A stretch of DNA of 64,000 bases. It comes from Cellulomonas sp. Root485 (lineage in GTDB: Bacteria > Actinomycetota > Actinomycetes > Actinomycetales > Cellulomonadaceae). Of this stretch, positions 25,939-32,903 are shown piece by piece. The position numbers and the translations under genes are program-made. The stretch spans positions 695,735-759,734 of the forward strand of contig NZ_LMFC01000003.1 of NCBI RefSeq assembly GCF_001426705.1, in the 5' to 3' direction. The notes below the pieces were generated by a model, which saw only the letters and a program-made list of their open reading frames with translations, made no database searches and had not been told where the DNA came from. Every line of letters begins with the position of its first letter. Positions within the stretch are counted from its first letter, which is position 1.

Positions 25939-26570
25939 CGCAGGCGTCCGCGGTCGACCTGCTCGCGCTGCACGCCGTGCGCATCGTCGGGTTCGCCGGC
26001 ACCCCCACGATCGCCCGCCGCTTCGACCTCGACCCGGCCGCGACCGAGGAGCTGCTGCGCGACGCCGAGGCGTACGGCTGGGTGCAGCACGCGGAGTTCG
26101 CGGACCTCAGGGGCTGGTCCCTGACCGAGCGGGGCCGCGCACAGGACGAGCGCCTGCTGGCGGCCGAGCTCGCTCGGGTCGACGGGCAGGCGGAGGTCCG
26201 CGACGTCTACCGCGGCTTCCTCCCGCTGAACACGCGGCTGCAGCGCGCCTGCACCGACTGGCAGCTCCGGCCGACCTCCGACGACCGGCTCGCCACCAAC
26301 GACCACACGGACGGCGAGTGGGACGCGCGCGTCCTGGACGAGCTCGCCGCAATCGAGCGAGGCCTCACCCCGCTCGCCGACCGGCTCGGGCAGCTCCTCG
26401 CGCGGTTCCAGGGGTACGACGGGCGGTTCGCCGTCGCGCGACGCCGCGCCCAGGACGGAGACGGTGGCTGGATCGACCGGACCGACGTCGACTCCTGTCA
26501 CCGCGTCTGGTTCGAGCTCCACGAGGACCTCGTCGCCACCCTCGGGATCGACCGGCACGCACCTCCGTGA
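25935..26570 (+). CDS. Winged-helix protein, uncharacterised
   Basis: 211 residues. The N-terminal 85 residues look like a winged helix ('LLALHAVRIVGFAGTPTIARRFDLDPAATEELLRDAEAYGWVQHAEFADLRGWSLTERGRAQDERLLAAELA'). The C-terminal half is helical with conserved-looking 'YRGFLPLNTRLQRACTDWQLRP' and 'DLVATLGIDRHAPP'. The GTG start overlaps the HTH gene stop (GTGA). With the upstream HTH protein it may form a two-subunit regulator of the ATP-grasp/phosphatase pair. Its family was not recognised. Confidence 0.75.
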   Translation: MTQASAVDLLALHAVRIVGFAGTPTIARRFDLDPAATEELLRDAEAYGWVQHAEFADLRGWSLTERGRAQDERLLAAELARVDGQAEVRDVYRGFLPLNTRLQRACTDWQLRPTSDDRLATNDHTDGEWDARVLDELAAIERGLTPLADRLGQLLARFQGYDGRFAVARRRAQDGDGGWIDRTDVDSCHRVWFELHEDLVATLGIDRHAPP

Positions 26571-26612
26571 CGGTCGCGGCGCGCACCGGTGGGCGGAGCG
26601 AGGCCCGCCCGC

Positions 26613-27170
26613 TCAGCGCGTCCGGTACCGCGCGTAGACCAGTCCGCTGTCGAAGGCACGCTGTTCGACCAGATCGAGGTCGAGCCGCACGTCGTCGGGG
26701 AAGAACCGGGTGCCACCGCCGACCACGCTCGTGGTCATGAACAGGGCGTACTCGTCCACCAGCCCGGCCCGGATCGCCTGAGCGGCGAGGTTCGGTCCGT
26801 CGACGGACAGGTCGTGGTCGGACTCGGCCTTGAGCCGGCGCACCGTCTCCGGGTCGAAGGACCGTTCGATCCTGGTCCGCTCGCTGGACACCGACTGCAG
26901 CGTCGTGGAGTACACGACCTTCTCGGCGGCCTGCCAGTCGCGCGCGTACTGCACGATGTGCGGCGGGGCGTCGGGATCGAGGTGCGCGGTCTCCCAGAAG
27001 ACCATCGTCTCGTACATGCGCCGGCCGTAGAGGAACGTGCGGACGTCGCGGAAGACGTCGCCGATGAAGGTGTGCACCTCCGGGACCTCGGCCCCCGTGC
27101 CGAGGTCGCCCTGCGCCGCCTCGGCATAGCCGTCGAGCGAGGTGATCATCGAGTAGATGAGCCGTCCCAT
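26613..27170 (-). CDS. Dihydrofolate reductase / RibD C-terminal-domain family protein
   Basis: 185 residues: 'LIYSMITSLDGYAEAAQGD' N-terminal strand, 'TFLYGRRMYETMVFW', 'LSVDGPNLAAQAIRAGLVDEYALFMTTSVVGGGTRFFP' NADPH-binding region, and the closing 'LVEQRAFDSGLVYARYRT'. The ATG at 27170 shares its A with the TGA of the upstream MBL gene (TGATG), and GAGGG lies just before it. It is the last gene of a three-gene coupled cassette with the MBL hydrolase and a second RibD-like protein. Confidence 0.88.
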   Translation of the reverse strand: MGRLIYSMITSLDGYAEAAQGDLGTGAEVPEVHTFIGDVFRDVRTFLYGRRMYETMVFWETAHLDPDAPPHIVQYARDWQAAEKVVYSTTLQSVSSERTRIERSFDPETVRRLKAESDHDLSVDGPNLAAQAIRAGLVDEYALFMTTSVVGGGTRFFPDDVRLDLDLVEQRAFDSGLVYARYRTR

Positions 27171-27973
27171 CAGTCCCTCTTCCCGAGTCGCTGCAGCTGT
27201 CCCTCGTGCAGGCCCGCCACCCACTCCCAGCCGTCCGCGGCCGACGGGCCGATCCGGGGGTCGTCGGGGGTGCGGCCGTCGCGCAGCGCCTCCAGGTAGG
27301 CCCGGTCCTGGTCGATCCGGGCACGGACAGCACCGGCGCCGCCGACGGACCCGTGACCGGGGACGACGACGTCGACGTCGCCCGCTGCGTCCTCGATCAG
27401 CCGGAGCGCGGCGAGGTAGTCCCCGATCGGGTCCTCCCCGAACGGGCTGAGCACGGGGATGAGGACGTCGGAGAGCATGTCGCCCGCGACGAGCACACCG
27501 CGCTCCTCGATCAGCAGCGCCGCGTGGCCGGGGGCGTGCGCGGAGTGCTCGACGACCCGGACCTCCGGGCCGTCCCAGGGCACGCGCACCGCGTCGGCGG
27601 GCAGGCCGGTGATGCGGCCGAACACGTCGTCCAGCGGCACCTGCTCGACGATGTCCTCCGGGATCATCCCCGCGACGAAGGCCCTCCAGTCGGGGTCCGA
27701 CAACCGCGCGTGGATGGCAGCGGCGCACCGCGCCGTCCCGTAGCGGGGGACGTCGCCGAACCCGCCGTGCCAGAGCAGGTGGTCCCAGTGCGGGTGCGTC
27801 GAGAAGCCGACGGCGACCGGCCCGCGCAGGTCAGCCGCGATGCCGGCCAGCTCGTCGGCGAGCACCCCGGGGTCGACGAGCAGGGCGCCCGCCCCACCGT
27901 GCACGACGACACCGTTGCTCTGCAGGAACGCGCTCTCGTGGACGAGCACGCCGTCGGCGACCTGTCGGAGCAT
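27170..27973 (-). CDS. MBL-fold metallo-hydrolase
   Basis: 267 residues. The zinc motif HxHxDH is 'STHPHWDHLLWHGG' (His60, His62, Asp64, His65), followed by a His in 'HSAHAPGHAALL', Asp in 'VLVAGDMLSD' and His in 'VVVPGHGSVGG'. This is a complete two-metal site. The family includes lactonases, thioesterases and glyoxalase II. It is coupled by TGATG junctions to RibD-like genes on both sides, so it may hydrolyse a product or precursor of their reduction. Confidence 0.9.
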   Translation of the reverse strand: MLRQVADGVLVHESAFLQSNGVVVHGGAGALLVDPGVLADELAGIAADLRGPVAVGFSTHPHWDHLLWHGGFGDVPRYGTARCAAAIHARLSDPDWRAFVAGMIPEDIVEQVPLDDVFGRITGLPADAVRVPWDGPEVRVVEHSAHAPGHAALLIEERGVLVAGDMLSDVLIPVLSPFGEDPIGDYLAALRLIEDAAGDVDVVVPGHGSVGGAGAVRARIDQDRAYLEALRDGRTPDDPRIGPSAADGWEWVAGLHEGQLQRLGKRD

Positions 27974-28554
27974 CAGACGACCTCGCTGATCGCGTAGTGA
28001 CGGACCGTGACACCCGAGTCGAACGACCGGTGGTCGAGCAGCTCGAGCTCGAGCGGCCGGTAGTAGTCGTCGAACAGCGGCCGGCCGAAGCCGAGGATCG
28101 CGGGATGGGTGGTGAGCAGCAGCTCGTCGAGGAGCCCTGCGCGGAGCAGCTGGGTGGCGAGCGTCGCCCCGCCCACCCCGATGGTGCCGTCGGTCTCGGC
28201 GCGGAGGGTGGCGAGCTGCTCGATCGCGTCCTCCCCGCCGATGACGCGAGTGTTGTGGTCGGCGCTGTGCCGGGTGCGGGAGACGAGCACCTTGGGCTTG
28301 GCGGTCCAGATCTCGCCGTACTCGCGCAGGACGTCCGGGAGCGAGGCGTCGTCGCGGGCTTTCGGCATGTACTCCTCCATGACCTCGTAGAAGACCCGGC
28401 CGTGGACGATCATGGCAACCGCCCGCGCCCGCGCGTTCAGCTCGCGGTGCAGCGCCGTGTCGATGCGCAGCCACTCGCCGGCGCCGTTGTCGCCGGGGAC
28501 CTGCTCGATCCGCAGGTCGAGCGACACGTTCATCGCGTACACGAAGCGGCCCAC
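27973..28554 (-). CDS. Dihydrofolate reductase / RibD C-terminal-domain family protein
   Basis: 193 residues. The start 'GRFVYAMNVSLDLRIEQVPGDNGAGEWLRIDTALHRELN' deviates from the usual SLDGF (here SLDLR). 'AMIVHGRVFYEVMEEYMP', 'PKVLVSRTRHSADHNTRVI', 'TIGVGGATLATQLLRAGLLDELLLTTHPAILGFGRPLF' and 'FDSGVTVRHYAI' are regular. It is the first gene of the cassette, 20 bp from the 27-bp operator, and divergent from the HxlR regulator. Confidence 0.88.
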   Translation of the reverse strand: MGRFVYAMNVSLDLRIEQVPGDNGAGEWLRIDTALHRELNARARAVAMIVHGRVFYEVMEEYMPKARDDASLPDVLREYGEIWTAKPKVLVSRTRHSADHNTRVIGGEDAIEQLATLRAETDGTIGVGGATLATQLLRAGLLDELLLTTHPAILGFGRPLFDDYYRPLELELLDHRSFDSGVTVRHYAISEVV

Positions 28555-28574
28555 CGTCTCCCCTTCCCGAGGGA

Positions 28575-28601
28575 ATAGTGATTGCGATCTGCAACCACTA
28601 T
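28575..28601. promoter_or_regulatory. 27-bp inverted repeat, probable HxlR operator
   Basis: ATAGTGATTGC (28575-28585) and GCAACCACTAT (28591-28601) are 11-bp arms with one mismatch around GATCT. It is a strongly AT-rich island between the divergent RibD-like cassette and the hxlR-type gene. Confidence 0.85.
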
Positions 28602-28633
28602 ATTGAGGGTGAAACAGGTGTCAAGGAGGAGCC

Positions 28634-29104
28634 GTGGAACCACGGTCGGGGTGCCCGATCAACGCCGCCGTCGAGGTGCTCGGCGACCGCTGGGCGCTGC
28701 TCGTGCTGCGTGACGTCATCTTCGGCGACCGCCGCTACTTCCGCGCGCTGCTCACCGGGTCGATCGAGGGCATCGCGTCCAACATCCTCGCCGACCGTCT
28801 CGTCCGGCTCGTCGACGCCGGGATCCTCACCCGCGGCACCGCCGCCCGAGGACAGCGCGCCCGCTACAGCCTCACCGAGGCCGGCATCCGGACGCTCCCG
28901 GTCATCGTCGCCCTGGGGGACTGGGGTCTCGACTGGCGCCCGGGCACCGCCGAGCTCCGCGCGCGGCAGGAGCTCCTGCGCGAGGGGGGTCCGGAGTTCG
29001 TCGACGAGCTCATGGACGAGCTCCGCGTCCACCACCTCGATGCCCCACCGATCCCGCGCGACGGCCCGAGCCCCCTCGAGCGCCTCGCCGCGTCCGCCGG
29101 TTAG
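28634..29104 (+). CDS. HxlR family transcriptional regulator
   Basis: 156 residues. The HxlR domain opens with the conserved Cys ('SGCPINAAVEVLGDRWALLVLRDVIFGDRRYFRALLTGSIEGIASNILADRLVRLVDAGILTR') and contains the wing 'GQRARYSLTEAG'. The conserved Cys can act as an aldehyde or redox sensor in this family (HypR, YodB). The GTG start follows AAGGAGG by 4 bases. It is divergent from the RibD-MBL-RibD cassette, which is therefore likely induced by reactive electrophiles. Confidence 0.93.
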   Translation: MEPRSGCPINAAVEVLGDRWALLVLRDVIFGDRRYFRALLTGSIEGIASNILADRLVRLVDAGILTRGTAARGQRARYSLTEAGIRTLPVIVALGDWGLDWRPGTAELRARQELLREGGPEFVDELMDELRVHHLDAPPIPRDGPSPLERLAASAG

Positions 29105-29487
29105 CTGCTGCCGGCGATGGTCAGCGGTCCCGCCGAGAGCTCGGCCGCGTCGGCCCGCACCGGTCCGGCGGCCCGCAGCTCGTCCTCCGCCTGCCGCAGC
29201 AGGTAGCCGTGGAAGGTCAGCGTGCCGAGGGCGGCGTCGAAGGTCCGCTCGCGCCCGTAGAGGCACCACGGGTTGAGGACGACGAGGTTGCCGGCCTCCT
29301 CGTCCGCAGGCGGCTCCATCGAGATCGGGAGCGGCAGCCCGGTCGGCGTCGACGGGACGGGATTGGGCCCGACGAGCAGCCGGCGGTCGAGCGTCACGGG
29401 CTCGAAGCTGTCGTTGAGCAGCAGCAGCCGGACGACGATCTGGCCCGGCTCCTCGCTGTCCGCGACCCGGCTCAGGTGGAGTTTCAT
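29101..29487 (-). CDS. Small beta-rich protein partnered with the metallopeptidase, unknown
   Basis: 128 residues. 'MKLHLSRVADSEEPGQIVVRLLLLNDSFEPVTLDRRLLVGPNPVP' reads like an immunoglobulin-type beta-sandwich, followed by 'NLVVLNPWCLYGRERTFDAALGTLTFHGYLLRQAEDEL'. It has no signal peptide. It starts 14 bp after the stop of the metallopeptidase gene on the same strand, so it is probably its partner (immunity protein, chaperone or adaptor). The 3' end overlaps the convergent hxlR stop by 4 bp. I do not recognise the family. Confidence 0.7.
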   Translation of the reverse strand: MKLHLSRVADSEEPGQIVVRLLLLNDSFEPVTLDRRLLVGPNPVPSTPTGLPLPISMEPPADEEAGNLVVLNPWCLYGRERTFDAALGTLTFHGYLLRQAEDELRAAGPVRADAAELSAGPLTIAGSS

Positions 29488-29501
29488 GCAGCCACAGCCC
29501 C

Positions 29502-30413
29502 CTACACGTCGACGTAGTGCGCGTAATTGACGCCGCCCACAGTCCGGGGGCCGAGGTCGTGGTACCACCCTGCCGACCCGGCGTCCGCGGTGTCGACCGA
29601 CCCACCGGGCAGGTTGAAGCCGTTGTCCGCGTTGCGGAAGTCCGTGATGGCGCCGTTCCATCTCAGCTCCGCCTCCAGCGCGGCCCTGGCCGCCGCCTCG
29701 GTCGCGCCACCGAGGGCGTTCGCCTCGCCCGTCCGCGCAGCGACCCGGGTCTCCAGCGGGACCAGGTGGGAGTCGTGGGCGGTGCGGCTGTGCGTGATGT
29801 GGTTCTGCTCGTGGGTGTCGATCCGGGCGGCCGCCGTCGCCGTGATGTAGTACGTGCCGTTCGCCCCGGTGGGCACCCCGAAGAAGTGGCGGCTCACGTT
29901 GACCGTGCCGGTTCCGGTGCGCACCCAGGCCGCGGCCGTGCCCGCGTCGCCCGCAGCGCGGGTCACGATCACCGGCGCGACCGCCGTCACGCTCCCGATG
30001 CCCGGGGTCGTCCCGCCGTTGCCCCCGGCCCAGTTGACCAGACCGGAGCCCGCCTTTCCCGCATTGACGAAGACCGTCGCCGCGGTCTCGGACACCCACT
30101 CCCCGTCGATGAGCCCCTCGTCGTTGACCGGCGCCGGAGCGACGTCCGGACCGGCTGACCCGAAGCTGATCTGCTGCGGGACGAACTCCTCGTCGCCCTG
30201 ACTGCCCTCGTCCAGCATCGCGTGCGCCGTCCCTCGACGACGGGCCGTTCGCTCCGGGCCGGGTTCTGTGAGCAGACGGGACACCGCGCGGTTGCCTGCA
30301 CCGAGCAGGGCGGTCTCGTCGGCCTTCGGCTCCGTGGGGGGGTGCTGGTGCGCCCCCGCGCGGCTCCGCCGGACCTCGTGGTCGTTGCCCGGCTCGTCCA
30401 TGGCCATCCGCAT
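29502..30413 (-). CDS. Putative zinc metallopeptidase resembling contractile-injection-system (eCIS) cargo
   Basis: 303 residues. The N-terminus has a disordered basic leader and 'ETALLGAGNRAVSRLLTEPG', very like the 'LQ..AGNRAVxxLL' segment at the start of many actinobacterial eCIS-linked (DUF4157-type) proteins. There is no Sec signal. Residues 201-205 are HEQNH, a full HExxH zinc motif in 'RIDTHEQNHITHSR'; Glu221 ('LVPLETR') or nearby His residues could be the third ligand. The ATG at 30413 has GAGGGG seven bases upstream. No sheath, tube or baseplate genes are in the window. Confidence 0.7.
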   Translation of the reverse strand: MRMAMDEPGNDHEVRRSRAGAHQHPPTEPKADETALLGAGNRAVSRLLTEPGPERTARRRGTAHAMLDEGSQGDEEFVPQQISFGSAGPDVAPAPVNDEGLIDGEWVSETAATVFVNAGKAGSGLVNWAGGNGGTTPGIGSVTAVAPVIVTRAAGDAGTAAAWVRTGTGTVNVSRHFFGVPTGANGTYYITATAAARIDTHEQNHITHSRTAHDSHLVPLETRVAARTGEANALGGATEAAARAALEAELRWNGAITDFRNADNGFNLPGGSVDTADAGSAGWYHDLGPRTVGGVNYAHYVDV

Positions 30414-30445
30414 GGTCCGCCCCCTCGCGCCGTCACACCGGCGAT

Positions 30446-30474
30446 CTCCGGATTGTAGGAGCGTCGATCCGGAG
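30446..30474. promoter_or_regulatory. Inverted repeat upstream of the metallopeptidase gene
   Basis: CTCCGGAT (30446-30453) and ATCCGGAG (30467-30474) are perfect arms 13 bp apart, 33 bp before the ATG. The bound regulator is unknown. Confidence 0.5.
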
Positions 30475-30516
30475 CAGACCGCACCGTCCTCATCGGTACC
30501 CCAAGAGCACCGGTCA

Positions 30517-30532
30517 CTGCCCGAAGGGGCAG
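30517..30532 (-). terminator. Short hairpin downstream of the cupin gene
   Basis: CTGCCC-GAAG-GGGCAG, a 6-bp stem with a tetraloop, 54 bp past the cupin stop on the minus strand. Confidence 0.4.
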
Positions 30533-30585
30533 CCGTCGGTCCGGACGAGCGCACGGGCAGCACTCGCGCTCGGGTCAGGACGCCG

Positions 30586-30951
30586 CTAGTCGGCGAGCTC
30601 GCGCAGCGCGGCCGTCCGATCGCTGCGCACGTCACCCGTGTTCACCGTCCCGGCCGGCTCGACCAGCAGCGCGCACACCAGACCGTCGGCCTTCGGGCAG
30701 TGCTCGACGCCCTTCGGCACCACGTACACGTCCTGCGGCCCGAGCTCGACGTCGCCGTCGCGCAGCTGGATCGTCAGCCGTCCCGAGACCACCAGGAACA
30801 GCTCGTCGGTGTCCGGGTGGCTGTGCCAGACGAACTCCCCGTCGAGCTTGACCACCTTGACGTCGTAGTCGTTCACCGTGGCCAGCCGGTGGGGCTTCCA
30901 GGGCTGCGTGATCGTGTCGAGCGCGGCCTGGATGTTGCGCACCGTCGTCAT
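30586..30951 (-). CDS. Cupin-domain protein
   Basis: 121 residues, one cupin_2 barrel. Motif 1 is 'EFVWHSHPDTDELFLVVSG' (His, His, Glu metal ligands) and motif 2 is 'PQDVYVVPKGVEHCPKA' (His). All four usual ligands are present, so it should bind a metal; an enzymatic or sensing role cannot be chosen. It is 20 bp from the end of the upstream surface-protein gene on the same strand. Confidence 0.88.
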   Translation of the reverse strand: MTTVRNIQAALDTITQPWKPHRLATVNDYDVKVVKLDGEFVWHSHPDTDELFLVVSGRLTIQLRDGDVELGPQDVYVVPKGVEHCPKADGLVCALLVEPAGTVNTGDVRSDRTAALRELAD

Positions 30952-30971
30952 CTCACGATTCTCCGTCGTGC

Positions 30972-31763
30972 TCAGGCCTGGCGGCGCCGGCGGGCGAGGA
31001 GGACGAGGCCGGTACCGACGAGGACCGCGACCGAGGCGAGTGCAGCCCCGCGTGCCTCGCCGGAGGAACCCGTCGCGGCGAGCGCGACCGTCGGCGTCGT
31101 GGCGGCGGGGGGTGCGGCGACCTGCGGGGCCGCGGGCGCCGGGGCGGCCGGCACCGCGGGTGCGGGTGCGGCCGCCTGCGCGTCGAGCGCCCGCGCCGCG
31201 AACTGGCCGGTGAGCAGGAAGTCGCGTAGCTCGGCGGGCGTGCCGGCCAGCGCTGCCTGCGCCGCCGCGTCGAGCGCCGAGCCGCTGTTGTTCACGCCAC
31301 CGGTCAGCATCGTCGCAGCCATCAGCCTGTCGTCGGCGAACTGCGCCCGGGCGAAGCCGGTGGTGAGGAACGCCGACCACACGGCGGGGTCGCTGCTGGC
31401 CAGAGCCGTCTGCGCACCGGCCGTGACCGCGGGGCCGGTCGCCGCGGCGAGGATGCGCGTCAGCCGCAGGCGCTCATCGGCGTGCCACGCGGCCAGGTAG
31501 CCCCCGTCGACGAAGGCGCGCAGCTCGACATCGGTCCCTGCCAGCGCGTCCGTCGCCGCCTGACGCGTCGCCGGGCCGTCGGTGGACGTCGCGAGGACCT
31601 CCGCCCAGGCCCGGTACTCCCCGTCCGTGGTCCCGTGAAAACCCGCCTCGACGAACGCGCGGAGATCAGCGACGGGGTCCGCCGCCGCGGCGACCGCACC
31701 CGCTCCCAGACCCACCACCGACAGCACCACGGCCAGGCCGAGCGCGCGCAACAACGTCCGCAT
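30972..31763 (-). CDS. ALF-repeat surface protein with LAxTG-type sorting signal
   Basis: 263 residues. Signal peptide 'RTLLRALGLAVVLSVVGLGAGAVAAAA' precedes four repeats of about 40 residues, each with an 'xLRAFVxxGFxxAxxxDxRxxxxxxLAxxxGPAxxxAAxxALxGTxxE' pattern (short ALF repeats). A long Ala/Pro linker follows, then a C-terminal anchor: 'LAATGSSG', a hydrophobic segment 'GAALASVAVLVGTGLVLLA' and 'RRRRQA'. LAxTG signals are used by class E sortases of high-GC actinobacteria. It is therefore probably covalently attached to peptidoglycan. Confidence 0.85.
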   Translation of the reverse strand: MRTLLRALGLAVVLSVVGLGAGAVAAAADPVADLRAFVEAGFHGTTDGEYRAWAEVLATSTDGPATRQAATDALAGTDVELRAFVDGGYLAAWHADERLRLTRILAAATGPAVTAGAQTALASSDPAVWSAFLTTGFARAQFADDRLMAATMLTGGVNNSGSALDAAAQAALAGTPAELRDFLLTGQFAARALDAQAAAPAPAVPAAPAPAAPQVAAPPAATTPTVALAATGSSGEARGAALASVAVLVGTGLVLLARRRRQA

Positions 31764-31898
31764 CACTACCACTCCTTGTCATCCACCCGGTCGGGTTCGG
31801 CGGTACGGCGTCCGCGCGCGACGGGTGAAGCCCCGCCAGACCGTATCGCCTCGGCGGCCCCAGTGAGGCCGGTTCGGGGGCTCGGTAGCATGCGCCGC

Positions 31899-32336
31899 AT
31901 GCCCATCACGCTCGAGAACGTCGGCATCGCTGTCCGTGACCTCGAGGCGACGATCGCGTTCTTCACCGACCTGGGTCTGACGGTCGTCGGCCGCGACACC
32001 GTCAGCGGTGAGTGGACCGACACCGCCGTCGGCCTGGACGGCAACCACGCCAAGATCGCGATGCTGCAGACACCCGACGGCCACGGTCGCCTGGAGCTCT
32101 TCGAGTACCTCCACCCCGACGCGATCGAGACGGAGCCCACCCGTCCGAACGAGATCGGCATGCACCGGGTCGCCTTCTCCGTCGACGACCTCGACGCGGC
32201 CCTGGAGATCGCCGCGCGGCACGGCTGCCATCCGCTGCGCGGCGTAGCGACCTACGAGGACGTCTACCGGCTCACCTACCTCCGCGGGCCCAGCGGGATC
32301 CTCGTCATGCTCGCCGAGGAGCTGACGAAGGACTAG
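31899..32336 (+). CDS. VOC family protein (methylmalonyl-CoA epimerase/glyoxalase-like)
   Basis: 145 residues, a two-module VOC protein: 'TLENVGIAVRDLEATIAFFTDLGLTVVGRDTV', 'LELFEYLHPDAIETEPTRPNEIGMHRVAFSVDDLDAALEIAARHG' and 'YRLTYLRGPSGILVMLAEEL'. The metal-site pattern (His near the N-terminus replaced by Asn in 'ENVGIAV', Glu in 'LELFEY', His in 'MHRVAF', Glu near the end) is close to epimerase/glyoxalase types but not complete. ATG 31890 is an alternative start. Confidence 0.85.
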   Translation: MPITLENVGIAVRDLEATIAFFTDLGLTVVGRDTVSGEWTDTAVGLDGNHAKIAMLQTPDGHGRLELFEYLHPDAIETEPTRPNEIGMHRVAFSVDDLDAALEIAARHGCHPLRGVATYEDVYRLTYLRGPSGILVMLAEELTKD

Positions 32337-32869
32337 ACCGACGCAGGCCAGCGCCGCCGGCGCCACTCGTCCCAGGTGGCACAGCCCGCGGGTGGGTGGT
32401 CCACCGGTTCGGTGCCGTCGAGCTCGCCCGGGGTGGGGACCTGGAAGACGGCCGCCCACCGTGCGAGCTCCTCGTCGGACATGTGCCACGTCGTGTGCGG
32501 CTCCTCGGCCTGACGCTGGTCGAGCCGTCGGCGCTGCACCTCCGCCGTGAGGGCGGAGTAGCGCAGCTCCACCCGCGCACCGCGGTCGGCCGCTGCCTGC
32601 CGAAGAGCGGAGCGCTCGTCCCGACCCCACAGGCCGAAGTCGAGGACCACGTTGACGCCGAGCTCGAGCGTGCGCAGCGCGATCGCGACGAGCCGGCCCT
32701 CGATCACGTCCGAGGCCGACCGCGGGTTCGCCTGCCCGTAGAGCGCCTTGACCCACTCGTCCTTCGTCAGGCGGAGCGCGTCCTGCTCGACCTCGATGCG
32801 CCGGGCCTCGGTGGTCTTCCCGGTTCCCGGCAGGCCGACCGTGAGGAACAGCGTCGGTCGGGTCGACAT
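32333..32869 (-). CDS. P-loop kinase-like ATPase (AAA_33)
   Basis: 178 residues. Walker A is 'TVGLPGTGKTTEARRIE'. 'LRLTKDEWVKALYGQ', 'VNVVLDFGLWGRDERSALRQAAADRGARVELRYSALTAEVQRRRL' and a LID-like region follow. The arrangement matches the AAA_33 small-molecule or nucleotide kinase group (zeta-toxin/chloramphenicol-phosphotransferase relatives). The substrate is unknown and no antitoxin-like neighbour is seen. GGGAG precedes the ATG at 32869 by 5 bases. It overlaps the convergent VOC stop by 4 bp. Confidence 0.85.
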   Translation of the reverse strand: MSTRPTLFLTVGLPGTGKTTEARRIEVEQDALRLTKDEWVKALYGQANPRSASDVIEGRLVAIALRTLELGVNVVLDFGLWGRDERSALRQAAADRGARVELRYSALTAEVQRRRLDQRQAEEPHTTWHMSDEELARWAAVFQVPTPGELDGTEPVDHPPAGCATWDEWRRRRWPASV

Positions 32870-32903
32870 CACTTCTCCCTTCACGCGATGACGGCATCAT
32901 CGC

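Noticed and set aside
31899..32869. A toxin-antitoxin pair (VOC protein with the zeta-toxin-like kinase)
   Set aside because: The genes are convergent, the VOC protein is not antitoxin-like, and the kinase is a generic AAA_33 type.
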